From NCBI GenBank assembly GCA_036346225.1, contig JARFIW010001257.1:154001-218000 (forward strand): a DNA stretch of 64,000 nt, written 5' to 3'. Made by a program: the position numbers and the translations under genes. Origin of the DNA: Platerodrilus igneus. Lineage: Eukaryota > Arthropoda > Insecta > Coleoptera > Lycidae. Shown in pieces: positions 32,630-43,763 of this stretch. The stretch's first letter is position 1; the number at the start of each line of letters is the position of its first letter. The notes below the pieces were generated by a model that saw only the letters and a list, made by a program, of their open reading frames with translations, searched no databases and was not told the DNA's origin.

Positions 32630-33715
32630 GCATTTTTGTCCGCATCATTTATAATTTTTCAAAATTTTTTTATTTTTGGCCCTATGAAGTTCGAACTTTG
32701 TAATATAAGTACATTATAACTGACCGCACTCAACACAAAAAATTACAACTTTCTATGCAGATAATTATGGCTGCTAGGAGCCGCCAAACATCCATTCAGC
32801 CAAATACAATTTGTGACATAACTTGTTTCTAAATATGAAATTCGATGTTAAATATTAATACATCGGTAAAGCTTTCTTGTCCGCATCGTTTGAGACAAGT
32901 CCCAACGAGCTATGTAGTTGCGGTCAAGAGTCCCAGTCATTTCAAAATTTTTCAAAATCTTTTTATTTTTGACCCTATCGAGTTCAAACTTTGTAATTTC
33001 AATGCACTATGACCGACCGACGCAACACAAAAAATTGCAAGCTTCTATGCAGAAAATTGTGGCTGCCAAGAGCCGCCAAACATCCATTCAGCAAAATACA
33101 ATTTGTGACATAACTTGTTTCTAAATATGAAATTCGATGTTAAATATTAATAAAGCGGTATAGCTTTCTTGTCCGCATCATTTGAAACAAGTTCCAACGA
33201 GCTATGTAGTTGCGGTCAAGAACCACGGCCATTTCAAAATTTTTCAAATTTTTTTTATTTTTGACCCTATCGAGATCGAACTTTAAAATTTCAATGCACT
33301 ATGACCGACCGCACCCAACGCAAAAAATTGCAAGCTTCTATGCAGAAAATTGTGGCTGCAAAGAGCCGCCAAACATCCATTCAGCAAAATACAATTGGGA
33401 CATAACTTTTTTCTAAATATAAAATCGATGTTAAATATTAATAAATCGGTAAAGCTTTCTTGTCCGCATCGTTTGAGACAAGTTCCAACGAGCTATGTAG
33501 TTGCAGTCAAAAACCACAGCCATTTCAAAACTTTTCAAAATTTTTTTATTTTTGACCCTATCGAGTTCGAACTTTGTAATTTCAATGCACTATGACCGAC
33601 CGCACCCAACGCAAAAAATTGCAAGCTTCTATGCAGAAAATTGTGGTTGCCAAGAGCAGTCAAACATCCATTCAGCAAAATACAATTTGTGACATAACTT
33701 GTAAAATTAGCGCAG
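32630..33715 (+). repeat. Left array of ~292-bp tandem repeats
   Basis: Four units marked by TTGTCCGCATC at about 32638, 32878, 33170 and 33460. The first unit is shorter and more diverged. Each contains TTTTTATTTTTGACCCTATCG and CCGCCAAACATCCATTCAGC. Short ORFs in them are repeats of one meaningless frame. Confidence 0.92.
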
Positions 33716-33802
33716 AACATATCATTTGAAAATGCTATTACCTCAACGCCAATTTCAAAACAATTAAATGAATTTGATGTTAAAAATGGTACAATTAATT
33801 CA

Positions 33803-34837
33803 TTGTCTGATACGATCAACAGTGATATATGGGACACTATTTCAGAAAAACTGAAAAAAAATAAAAGTTTTAATATATTCGGGGTACAAATATACCCGAG
33901 CGACTTAATACCATTATCTTTGAAAAAAGAAGTATTTACTGACCCTCGAGTTAAAGATTACGACCTATACATATCAGAATCTATTATAGACCTATATATT
34001 AGAATTCTTTGCTACGAAGAATTAACCAATTTTAATAGCGTTGAGGTTTTTGGAGTAGAAGGTTACATTTTAAACAACTTATATATAGATGATGCCTTCT
34101 ACAACGGTTGCACGTACTTTTTTAGGTATAAACTGCTGGAGAAAGATATTGTGCTTTTCCCTCTTACTTCCAATAGCCACTGTACCATGTTTATACTATT
34201 CAAAAAACAAAAACTGATCCTATATATGGACAGTATGAGCATAGATAAGCAAAACATACCAGAAGCGCCCCTTAAAAGAATTATCAACTTGTATAAGACT
34301 TATTACGAATCAGTTAAAATTGGATTTGATATTGAAGATTGGAAATTCCTTGTTCCAAAAGATCTGCCTCAACAATATAATTCATACGACTGTGGAATAT
34401 ATTGTTGTTTATTTTCGGAAATCCTCATAAGGGGAACTATCAGCATTCAAAACTACCACCAAAGTAAAGATATGTTTACGTACAGAAAAGGCGTATTTAA
34501 TGCGATTGACAAATACTTAACAAGTGGAATAACATATCAAGGCCCTACACCGAAAACGTATAATAAACAAATAATGAAAACGCTACAAGAACCAAATATT
34601 CCGAACATTAAGATGTACAATGGCATGCCAGATGCAGAAAATGGTACTTTACATTTCCTGGCAACCATAATAAATGAATACTGGGATGAGACCTCACTCC
34701 TTTGCAACTTTAAGGATATATGTAAAAAGATATACGGTAGCTCAGTCTTATGTGCTATTTGCAGCCACTGGTATCACATGGAATGTGCGAACATAATAGA
34801 TGTTCCTAAGATCTATGTATGCCCTACTTGTATATAA
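33803..34837 (+). CDS. C48 (Ulp1/SENP-type) cysteine protease with C-terminal PHD-like finger
   Basis: The frame is open from about 33709, has no early ATG, and starts just after a possible acceptor (GCGCAG at about 33716), so an upstream exon is likely missing or replaced by repeats. The catalytic set is visible: His in SNSHCTMFILF (about residue 125), Asp in ILYMDSM (about 142), and the Gln/Cys pair in LPQQYNSYDCGIYCCLF (about 189-199). This is the Ulp1 order, used for cleaving SUMO or ubiquitin-like modifiers. The last 30 residues (CAICSHWYHMECANI...YVCPTC) form part of a PHD-type zinc finger. Such proteases are carried by several DNA transposon groups; the role is unknown. Confidence 0.85.
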   Translation: MSDTINSDIWDTISEKLKKNKSFNIFGVQIYPSDLIPLSLKKEVFTDPRVKDYDLYISESIIDLYIRILCYEELTNFNSVEVFGVEGYILNNLYIDDAFYNGCTYFFRYKLLEKDIVLFPLTSNSHCTMFILFKKQKLILYMDSMSIDKQNIPEAPLKRIINLYKTYYESVKIGFDIEDWKFLVPKDLPQQYNSYDCGIYCCLFSEILIRGTISIQNYHQSKDMFTYRKGVFNAIDKYLTSGITYQGPTPKTYNKQIMKTLQEPNIPNIKMYNGMPDAENGTLHFLATIINEYWDETSLLCNFKDICKKIYGSSVLCAICSHWYHMECANIIDVPKIYVCPTCI

Positions 34838-34853
34838 CATTTATTATTCTACG

Positions 34854-35312
34854 ACATCCACGGGAGTCTTTTTTTGATAAGCTAAGCGTCTCTTTAAACA
34901 CAGGAGTTATACGTGTCTAAGGTAAATATAAGCCATAGTGTTGCTTAATTATTTTAACCAATTGTTTCAGAAAATGAATCCGTTTTAAATTGTAATGTTT
35001 GTAATTTTATGCTGAGACATCCACGGGAGTCTTTTATTTAATAAGCTAAACTTTCCTTTAAACACAGGAGTTCTACGTTTCTATGGTAAATATAAGTCAT
35101 AGTGTTGCATAATTATTTTAACCAATTGTTTCAGAAAATGAATCCGTTTTAAATCGTAATGTTTGTAATTTTTTGCTGAGACATCCACGGGAGTCTTTTA
35201 TTTAATAAGCTAAACTTCCATTTAAACACAGGAGTTCTACGTTTCTATGGTAAATATAAGTCATAGTGTTGCATAATTATTTTAACCAATTGTTTCAGAA
35301 CGTGAAACCGTT
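34854..35312 (+). repeat. Three ~163-bp tandem repeats after the protease gene
   Basis: Units start ACATCCACGGGAGTC at 34854, 35017 and 35181. Each ends with a polypyrimidine tract and AG (AACCAATTGTTTCAG) followed by AAAATGAATCC or AACGTGAAACC, so each carries a splice-acceptor-like end. Confidence 0.9.
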
Positions 35313-36200
35313 GGGACTTGTCTCAAACGATGCGGACAAGAAAGCTTTACGGATTTATTAATATTTAACATCGATTTTTATATTTAGAAAAAAGTTATGT
35401 CACAAATTGTATTTTGCTGAATGGATGTTGGCGACTCTTGGCAGCCACAATTTTCTGCATAGAAGCTTGCAATTTTTTGCGTTGCGTGCGGTCGGTTACA
35501 GTGCATTGAAATTACAAAGTTTGAACTCGATAGGGTCAAAAATAAAAAAATTTTGAAAAATTTTGAAATGGCTGTGGCTCTTGACCGCAACTGCATAGCT
35601 CGTTGAAACTTGTCTCAAACGATGCCGACAAGAAAGCTTTACCGATTTATTAATATTTAACATCGATTTTTATATTTAGAAACAAGTTATGTCACAAATT
35701 GTATTTTGCTGAATGGATGTTTGGCGGCTCTTGGCAGCCACAATTTTCTGCATAGAAGCTTGCAATTTTTTGCGTTGCGTGCGGTCGGTCATAGTGCATT
35801 GAAATTACAAAGTTCGAACTCGATACGGTCAAAAATAAAAAGATTTTGAAAAATTTTGATATGGCTGTTGCTCTTGACCGCAACTACATACTTCGTTGGG
35901 ACTTATCTCAAACGATGCGGACAAGAAAGCTTTACCGATTTATTAATATTTAACATCGAATTTCATATTTAGAAAAAAGTTATGTCACAAATTGTATTTT
36001 GCTGAATGAAAGTTTGGCGGCTCTTGGCAGCCACAATTTTCTGCATAGAAGCTTGTAATTTTTTGCGTTGCGTGCGGTCGGTCATAGTGCATTGAAATTA
36101 CAAAGTTCGAACTCGATAGGGTCAAAATTATACAAATTTTGAATTGTTTTTGTCGTTTGACCATTGTTGTATATCTCGCTGTAACTTTTTAAATAATGCG
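35313..36200 (-). repeat. Right array of ~292-bp tandem repeats
   Basis: Inverted counterpart of the left array. Marks (GATGCGGACAAG or variant) at about 35330, 35622, 35916 and 36195. Confidence 0.92.
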
Positions 36201-37950
36201 GACAAAATAGCTTTGCCTTTTTATTGAGGTTCAGATTCAATTTCATTGTACAAAATATTTATTAAATGGTAATTTGGAAAAAATAATATATTTGTTTAAA
36301 AATTATATTTAACTTTACTCATTAAATAATATATTTGGAAAGCTACGTTAATACAATTAGAGTTGTCACAAATGAATATGTATTTTTTATTCAAAAACCG
36401 TAGCAAATATTTGAAATAAAAATATAGTAAATGAAATGTTCTGTATTATTTTAGTTTTAAGCTCTTTGCGCCATCGTTGTTGATGTTTCTGAAACCGTAT
36501 TTGTAGATTTCTGTAACATCTGCACATGCGCAGTTGCTACAAATTAACAACTTGTCAATGTAGATTACTAAAGAATTTGCATAATGGTAAATAAATAAAT
36601 ATCTACACAATTGTTTTTATTAAATCTGATATTATTAGATGCGGTCAGGTTGACCGCATCGTTTAACGTTATTTTTATGAAATTCTGATGGGGTAGAAGG
36701 CTTAATAATTCCCGTTATGCAAATTCCTAAATGTATTCAGCAAATTAGAAGTGCCCCTGTCATTGATATAGATGGTTTCGACAAAGATGTAATTAGAAAT
36801 GTAATCTACCAGATGTATAAAAACAGTTAGTAATTTTAAAACCCCTTGAAAAACGAATAATTTTTTGTATTTCAGAGGAGCACATTACTATAGAAACGCT
36901 ACAAGAAAACCTTTGTGAACGAGACTTATTCAAAGGCGGTAGAACTTCTTTGTGGACAATTTTAAAGAATATCGGATTTCAGTATAACAAGGTTGATCCT
37001 TGTCGTGGATTGATGGAAGTGCATAATGTCATTTCAAAAAGGGTGACATTTTTAAGACAATATGTTCAAGTTAAAACAGAGGGGCTATGGCAGTTTGTAT
37101 TTGTTGATGAAAGCTGAATTTTTAAAAATGGCAGTATTGGAAAATTGTGGCAGGATTCTGACGCTAGAAGTGTTAAAAAGCTTACTGTTGGTGCTGAATA
37201 CTAAGTATGCATTTCTTTATTAGATCTATAGTTCTTCACGCTGGGTGTAAAGACGGATTCATTCCTAATGACGAACTCGTCTTTACTTCAAAAACCACGG
37301 AGGGTGACTACCATGGCGAAATGAATCAGGACAATTTTTTACATTGGTTTGAATATCAGCTTTTAATTAATCTAAGCAAGCCATCGACTATCGTAATGGA
37401 TAATGCTAGCTACCATAGTACACAAATCAATAGGGCACCAGCGGGTCCCTGGAAAAAAGCTGATATTCAAAAGTGGCTACAAGAGAGTAATATTTGTTAC
37501 GATAGCACAATGCTAAAATGTGAATTAATAACATTAGTGAAACAATAAGTTATATTATTCTACATAGTTTTTTCTTATTGTTTGTATTTCTAGGAATAAG
37601 CCTAAAGTTATATATGCAGCTGATCAAATAACTGAACGCTACGGTCTCATGGTTTTGAGACTTCCACCATACCACTGTATTTTTAATTCCATAGAACAGA
37701 TTTGATGTATAGCAATAAGTTATTATAGGGATCGCGTTGGATACAATGGTATCTCAGTTGAGAAATCACTAGCTACATGGAACGAAGCTCTTGCGACTGT
37801 AACACCTGATGTGTGGACAAGCACAATCCACCATACACAAAAAGAGATACAATTCTGATGGGATAGAGAAATAGCAATCGACTATGAAGATGCACTACTG
37901 TTGATTATCCATGTATATAGTGAAGAGGACGGCGACTATCGGTGGAATGA

Positions 37951-38571
37951 TGAAGCACAATTTATACTTGCTGTACAGTTTTGGCACAATATAATATACA
38001 TTTTTTTAATTAATATATTAATGAATTAAATACATTTTTGAGTATTACTTAATTTTGGTTTAGTTGCTTTACGTGAAGCATGAAAAACATTTTGAAAAAC
38101 ATGTTGAAATGTATTGAGATTAAATTAATATCTTCCTTCTAAAGGCTTTGTTGTTACAAATTTGAAAGTTGTACCCAAGACATCAGTTCGTCTAAAATTC
38201 AAACTTTGTATATATTTTATATTGAACGTATTTACATACCTGTTAAAGTTAATAAACTAGTTATAAATATATTGTTTATTTAAAACCATCAACAGTTCAT
38301 GACCTCAAATACTTCAAGAAGTATTGTAAATTTTAAGAACCTCACTTTTTAGTAATCCAGCTATAAATTTGTGTGCCAAGCTCCTTCTTGTTATCCTAAT
38401 TGTGGGATGCAAGATGAAGTATAACTACGTTATCGGGACAAAGTTTAATAAATTATTACTGTTTTGTATGTCCATATACGGTCAAAACATTTTATTTTGA
38501 TTTTTGGAATGTGTCACTGTTGTCAGATATACCGCTGCCTGCATTCCTAGAGTATGCACATTTAATACAAC
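37951..38571. other. No recognisable gene
   Basis: Follows the end of the Tc1-like transposase. It should contain the right end of that element, but no clear inverted partner of the sequence before 19987 was found. Confidence 0.35.
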
Positions 38572-39966
38572 CTTTATCTACAGAATTAAAACAATACATG
38601 TAACATTGGCAATGCAGCATTTTATTCAGTTGTGACGTCTTCGTAAAGTTATTTTGAATGAACTATACTATGTTTATTTATTACTTTAATCTCCGATGAT
38701 TAAGTTGACTGTAATACGTTTATTTTCCTACCTCAAAACTTTACGCCTTTTCATTATCTAATTAAATATCATCGTACCAATTTTGTCACTTGCTCTAAGT
38801 TACATTATTTTAAGTTAGGCAACCCATGTTACCCAGTTCTCAAGATACTACAAGTTCTGGTCTTCCATTTATTTAAAGATATGCTGTATATGAGAATTCA
38901 AAATGTGGTTATGAAAAAAATTGATAAGTTGCTTTGCTTTTTAAACTGTCTCGTTTTGCTTTGTCATCACGACACAATGTTTGCGCGAGATGTTCTATAA
39001 ATTAATGGAGCAATTAGAGAAATATTTTTTCTTTTTATTTTTGGTTTTGTTCGTGTATTTACTTGTTTAAGGTTAGGCTGTACCAAAGTTGTAAGTGGAC
39101 TGCACATTCTTATGACCGGCGTATTTTCCTAATTAGGTATAATTTCTTCTTGTATTCTTGTTATAAAGTAGCTATCTAACATATTTCTACGGTACTTTGG
39201 TTTGGCCCTGTAATTACAGAGTACATAACTTTGTACGGTTTCTTTTGGATGACTTGAATTTTTCCGTTTTTTATCTACAGAATTAAAACAATACATGTAA
39301 CATTGGCAATGCAGCATTTTATTCAGTTGTGACGTCTTCGTAAAGTTATTTTGAATGAACTATACTATGTTTATTTATTACTTTAATCTCCGATGATTAA
39401 GTTGACTGTAATACGTTTATTTTCCTACCTCAAAACTTTACGCCTTTTCATTATCTAATTAAATATCATCGTACCAATTTTGTCACTTGCTCTAAGTTAC
39501 ATTATTTTAAGTTAGGCAACCCATGTTACCCAGTTCTCAAGATACTACAAGTTCTGGTCTTCCATTTATTTAAAGATATGCTGTATATGAGAATTCAAAA
39601 TGTGGTTATGAAAAAAATTGATAAGTTGCTTTGCTTTTTAAACTGTCTCGTTTTGCTTTGTCATCACGACACAATGTTTGCGCGAGATGTTCTATAAATT
39701 AATGGAGCAATTAGAGAAATATTTTTTCTTTTTATTTTTGGTTTTGTTCGTGTATTTACTTGTTTAAGGTTAGGCTGTACCAAAGTTGTAAGTGGACTGC
39801 ACATTCTTATGACCGGCGTATTTTCCTAATTAGGTATAATTTCTTCTTGTATTCTTGTTATAAAGTAGCTATCTAACATATTTCTACGGTACTTTGGTTT
39901 GGCCCTGTAATTACAGAGTACATAACTTTGTACGGTTTCTTTTGGATGACTTGAATTTTTCCGTTT
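38572..39966. repeat. 697-bp tandem duplication, apparently identical copies
   Basis: 38572-39268 and 39269-39966 match base for base wherever I compared them, from TTATCTACAGAATTAAAAC to TTGAATTTTTCCGTTTT. It is either a very recent duplication or an assembly artefact. No gene is in the unit. Confidence 0.9.
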
Positions 39967-40574
39967 TAAATTCTAAGGCATTAGCCAAGGCATCTTTTAC
40001 AATTGTAAAGCGAACTATGCAACATAATCGTTGAATTTCTGCATGCTTGACTTTATTGGTGCCGTTAAATATGTCAGCCTCACTAATCATATTATAATTG
40101 CATTAAATTTTTATATTATCCAATTTTTCAATAGTGAAAGTAATAAATCTGCTGAAACTTTTTAGTTAGAACTTAATGATCTGTCTTAATGATGATTATT
40201 TGTATGATTGACAATTGTTAGTACTTCCCTTCACATGGTTATTGCTAAGTGCTCTTTCAGACGCTTTAACTTTGCGCCGTTCGCCGTGTACGGCGCGGCG
40301 CATTCTCCTTTGATTGCAATTGAATTAAACGGAGCCGTTCAGACGCATCGACCATAGCGCCGTGACGGACACGGCGGTGCTTATCAAACCACGACGCGGC
40401 GCCGTGTTGTGCCCGACGCATTGATTAGTGTAGTGGATTATAAGTGGGTTCACACAAGTCGACTTTCCGCCGTTCTAATCAGGTCTGACGCATGCGCACG
40501 CACAAACTAAACCCTTGCTATAACAGCGACCGTTGTTTTTGGAGTTTTCATTGTTTTTTGAGACTTATATTACG

Positions 40575-40767
40575 ATGGCCGACACACAAACAGTAGATTT
40601 GGGTGTAGAAGTACTTATAACTTCAATTGAGGAAAGACCAGTGTTGTGGGACAAGACTCTGGAAGTATATAAATCAAAAACAGAAACAACTACTGCATGG
40701 AGAGAAATTTGTATTAGGTTAAACTCAAAATTTGAAGAACTTTCAGATTCAGACAAAAACAGATATG
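40575..40767 (+). pseudogene. MADF-domain protein, exon 1
   Basis: Starts MADTQTVDLGVEVLITSIEE, then VLWDKTLEVYKSKTETTTAW and CIRLNSKFEELSDSDKNRYG, followed by GTAAGT. Helix pattern and Trp spacing are those of a MADF (Myb/SANT-like) domain. This is the partner protein that helps Harbinger nuclease enter the nucleus and bind the ends. Confidence 0.8.
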
Positions 40768-41414
40768 GTAAGTAAATTATTTATATTATTTAGTTTTTTG
40801 GATGAAATCCTGTAGATTGGATAAAAAATTAATATGTTCGTTGATCGGATTGAGTGTTTGTGTATGAGGATTAGCATTCAAACGACTTAACGGATTTAGT
40901 TCTAACTTAATAGAATTTTTTTTACACCTAAAAAAATGGATGAGTTCGTTATTGGAGTTATTGAACGACCATTCGTTTCACAATGTCGGCCGTTTTGTGA
41001 TTTATATAGTTTACCATATAATTTCTATGATATTTAATAACGATTTTGGCGTATCATATAAAATATCTGCATGTAAGATATTATGTAAATTTAAAGTTGA
41101 AAAAGCAATCTATTTTATTATAAGTTATATATGAAGAAAATTGGATTTAGGTACCTATTTAAGTCTACAATATTTACTTATTTATTTATATCAAATCTTA
41201 ACAAAAGTTTTATTAATGACATGAAGATATAAAGAAACTTCGGCGTGTTAAAACGTTTAACAATATCGAGTAATTTATCCTTGATCAGGTTTCATTGTAC
41301 TCTTATATCATGTTGTTCTGCCAGGGTACATACCCTTCTTTACTTATGAAATATCTTGCAAACACATTTCTGATTTCTTCGCCTTGTTTTTCCCACGTCT
41401 AGTTTAGACAGTTT

Positions 41415-42187
41415 CTACATCTGTTAAACCAACAACCGGGAGGGTATCTTCAAAATTATACACATCGTGTACTCTAATATAGTTGTGGAGAATGCAACAA
41501 ACTTTTATAATTTTTATTACTAACTCAACCCTGACATTGGGTGGACGATGGAAAATTCTCCATTTGTTCGATCAATTTCCAAAAGCACACTCCACGTATC
41601 TTCTCGCTCGACGGTGACGGTAGTTGAACATACGTTTGCTAATGCTGTGTGGTGAACTAGCAAATGGTCGCATCAGATTTGTGGTGATTCCAAAACCTTC
41701 GTCTCCCAAGAGTACAAAAGGAACTGCTTCAGAGACTAAAAACTCAAGGACCGGGACTTAGGTAGATGGAGAGTTCTAAGGATCAAATTCTTCCAAAACT
41801 TTGTCGTCTTAAAAATTGTTGAGTTACCGTATTTTCCGTACAAACCAATATCCACAAAGAGAAATCTGTATTTCGAATCTGCCACTGCAAATAGGATAAT
41901 TAAAAAAAAACTCTTTGTAGTTGAAAAATAGAGAACCAGTGTTCTCGGGTTTTATGATTCTCACGTGCTTTCCATCGACAGCACCGATGCAATGCGGAAA
42001 TTGGGTTTTCTTTTCAAAATCGTTTGAAACTTTTTCCAAATAATCCGTTGAAAAAGGCGGCATGCATCCTTCTAGTAATGTGTCCCACAACATATCACAT
42101 ACATTGATCACAATAGACGATATTGTGAACACTCCCATACGATATGAGTAGTACAAATCAGTAAAGGTGTTCCCACTTGCCAAATAC
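41415..42187 (-). pseudogene. HARBI1-type nuclease, exon 2
   Basis: Exon 2 starts at 42187 after an acceptor and joins exon 1 in phase (LR then YLASGNTFTDLYYSYRMG). First catalytic Asp: IGAVDGKHVRI. A frameshift at about 41865 leads to VDIGLYGKYGNSTIF, which has the second Asp. Another shift leads to VLLGDEGFGI, with the Glu. All three DDE residues survive but in different frames. The C-terminal HRRARRYVECAFG follows near 41600, and another stop (in FGN) breaks it. Confidence 0.85.
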
Positions 42188-42270
42188 CTTAAAAAACACA
42201 AATCTACAATCAGTTTGATTAATAAAATAAATTTAAATTGTGTTTTAGTGAAAGAACTGATCAAAAAATA

Positions 42271-43040
42271 GACAAATATAAAGGATAGGCATCACAAATA
42301 TTTAAGGAAGCTTCAAGAACAAAGTGCAACAGCCTCAAAAACTAAGATAGCTAATAAGTATATTTATAGTGAGCAATTATCATTTTTGAAAAAAAATGCT
42401 TCGACCCACGAGACAGTCTCAAGGTTAGATGATGAAGAGACACAAAATGATGATGATGTAGAAGTCTCAACAGTGGGTGATGAAACCTTGGCAGAAGAGT
42501 CGCGATTTGTAAGACCAGCAAACAAGAGAAAAGCCAAACAAAAATACACAGAAATAGAAAAACAATACTAAATAAACTAGAAACAAAGAAAGATCGACAT
42601 TTAAGTTTCTTTAAGGGAATACTTCTATTCTTGCAACTTCTCAATAATGAAAAAACTGTAAGATTTCAGATCGGCGTTTTGAATGTTTTACACGATATTT
42701 AAATTCCTAAACAATTTCAAAATGTCTGCACGCCATTCCAAACGCACAACATATATTACCCGACTCTTGTATTCTACCCGGGATTCCAACCAGGTCCAGT
42801 TACTGTTAACCAACCTCCACCAGCTCCAACCTTCCAACCTCACGGCTTTGCTTGGGCACCGTGTGCCTCCTTATGGCGGGAATTCTTCTCAGTTGGGAGC
42901 GTCAAGAGCCATGGGAGCCCCTTCAAGATCAAGAACGGGTTTTGGATCTGGGTCATTTTCTCTAGGCCAAATTTATTCACCAACAAGTGAATCAGGTGAT
43001 TCGACATCTTCACACATCACCGACATAAACTTTGATTATT
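42271..43040 (+). pseudogene. MADF-domain protein, downstream exon(s)
   Basis: The frame resumes after an acceptor-like AG with DRHHKYLRKLQEQSATAS (end of the MADF domain), NKYIYSEQLSFLKKN, an acidic linker, and a basic cluster (RPANKRKAKQKYTE). A one-base shift at about 42560 is needed to continue into KKDRHLSFFKGILLFLQLLN, the usual C-terminal motif, and a Pro-rich tail (PGFQPGPVTVNQPPPAP) appears in another frame near 42780. The exon phase to exon 1 does not match, so an exon may be missing. It is inactive as it stands. Confidence 0.65.
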
Positions 43041-43328
43041 AAAGCAAATTCAGAAACTACTATTTCACAACAATATGTTTCATTTGTATATTCATATAAG
43101 TAAGGGGTTCTTTAATTTACTTTGTTTATTCAATACCTTGTAAGGTTAATAAATTAATGATAAAATAACCAAACTTTTTACTCGTGAGTTTAACAAGTAT
43201 TTTAAATGTTAATAACTATCAATAAAGTAATAAAAAAAACATAATTTTCCTTTTTCTTTTAGAAAGAAAATAAAATTATAAACTGTTCAACTAAAATGTT
43301 AGCATCTACAAAAATACGAGTAACATAC

Positions 43329-43513
43329 CTAAGAGTAACAGCCAATCTATCTGGAGCTGATATAGCACGTCTCATCTTTGTATCGTCCATTTTGATTCTG
43401 TCTTGCACTTTAAACAACAACTCATCAAATGAGATTACGCTCATTCGAAAATAATTAAAAAACTTTGCGCTATCCCTTCTCAAATTATCAAATAATACAA
43501 CAAACGCGTCCAC
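43329..43513 (-). pseudogene. HARBI1-type nuclease, exon 1
   Basis: Reads MDAFVVLFDNLRRDSAKFFN, then FRMSVISFDELLFKVQDRI and ISAPDRLAVTLR, the N-terminal helical region of Harbinger transposases, ending at a GTATGT donor. The intron to exon 2 (42188-43328) contains the downstream exons of the oppositely oriented MADF gene. Confidence 0.85.
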
Positions 43514-43763
43514 AATCGGTCGTTGAATGTTCAGTGGGTGTACTCACTTCTTCCTATTTCTCCGTTTTTTGGCCTGAACATGTATCAAATACATACACAA
43601 TGTTTTCTCCAGGTCTTCCATCTTGTAACTGAGGTCAAAAAGCATTCGCGCCGTGCTACTCACGGCCGGGCGCCGTGAGGAAGATGGCGTGCGCCGTAAG
43701 GAAGACGGCACCGTGCCGTCGACGGCAAACGGCGCAAAGTCGAAGCGTCTGAAAGAGCACTAA

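Larger units (their letters stand above)
31854..36756 (+). mobile_element. Foldback-like element carrying a C48 protease gene
   Basis: A 4.9-kb insertion with an 8-bp target duplication CTGTCATT (31846-31853 and 36757-36764). Termini begin GGG, then share CTAATTTGCTGAATAC and a further TAACGGGGATTATTAAGCC-like block. A palindrome GATGCGGTCAACTTGACCGC lies at about 31957, with its partner at about 36640. Inside the ends are inverted arrays of about 292-bp tandem repeats, the architecture of foldback elements. No transposase is present, only a protease gene. Deleting it with one target copy joins the Tc1-like transposase frame seamlessly (KKP to VIDID). Confidence 0.88.
19987..37950 (+). pseudogene. 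Tc1/IS630-type transposase (DD82E-like), split by two insertions
   Basis: The gene starts at ATG 19987. Codons MRAQE run into the MULE target duplication and resume after the MULE at 31548 with IVASLIYYFEKECDD. A GTAAGT donor near 31638 and an acceptor near 31733 bound a short intron; the next exon has a helix-turn-helix-like RVASALNISIGTVNSIG. After the second insertion the frame resumes with PVIDIDGFDKDV, a further intron (about 36826-36875), then WQFVFVDES (first catalytic Asp), IVMDNASYH (second Asp, about 37396) and LPPYHCIFNSIEQ (Glu, about 37650). The second Asp and Glu are about 82 residues apart, as in the DD82E group of Tc1/mariner transposons. Two Trp codons are now TGA and one A-run has lost a base. 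Confidence 0.8.
40249..43760. mobile_element. PIF/Harbinger transposon
   Basis: Terminal inverted repeats start GTGCTCTTTCAGACGC (40249 and complement ending 43760), followed inside by GC-rich CTTTGCGCCGTT and further palindromic GCCGTGNACGGC motifs. The flanking TAA at 40246-40248 and 43761-43763 is the 3-bp TWA target duplication typical of Harbinger. The element encodes the two expected proteins: a MADF/Myb-like DNA-binding partner (+) and a HARBI1-type nuclease (-). Confidence 0.95.

Noticed and set aside
33535..35883. Several short ORFs in the 292-bp repeats
   Set aside because: The same frame recurs in each unit with differing stops; non-coding repeat DNA.
39129..39317. 62-residue ORF across the duplication junction
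   Set aside because: Created by the junction of the tandem copies.
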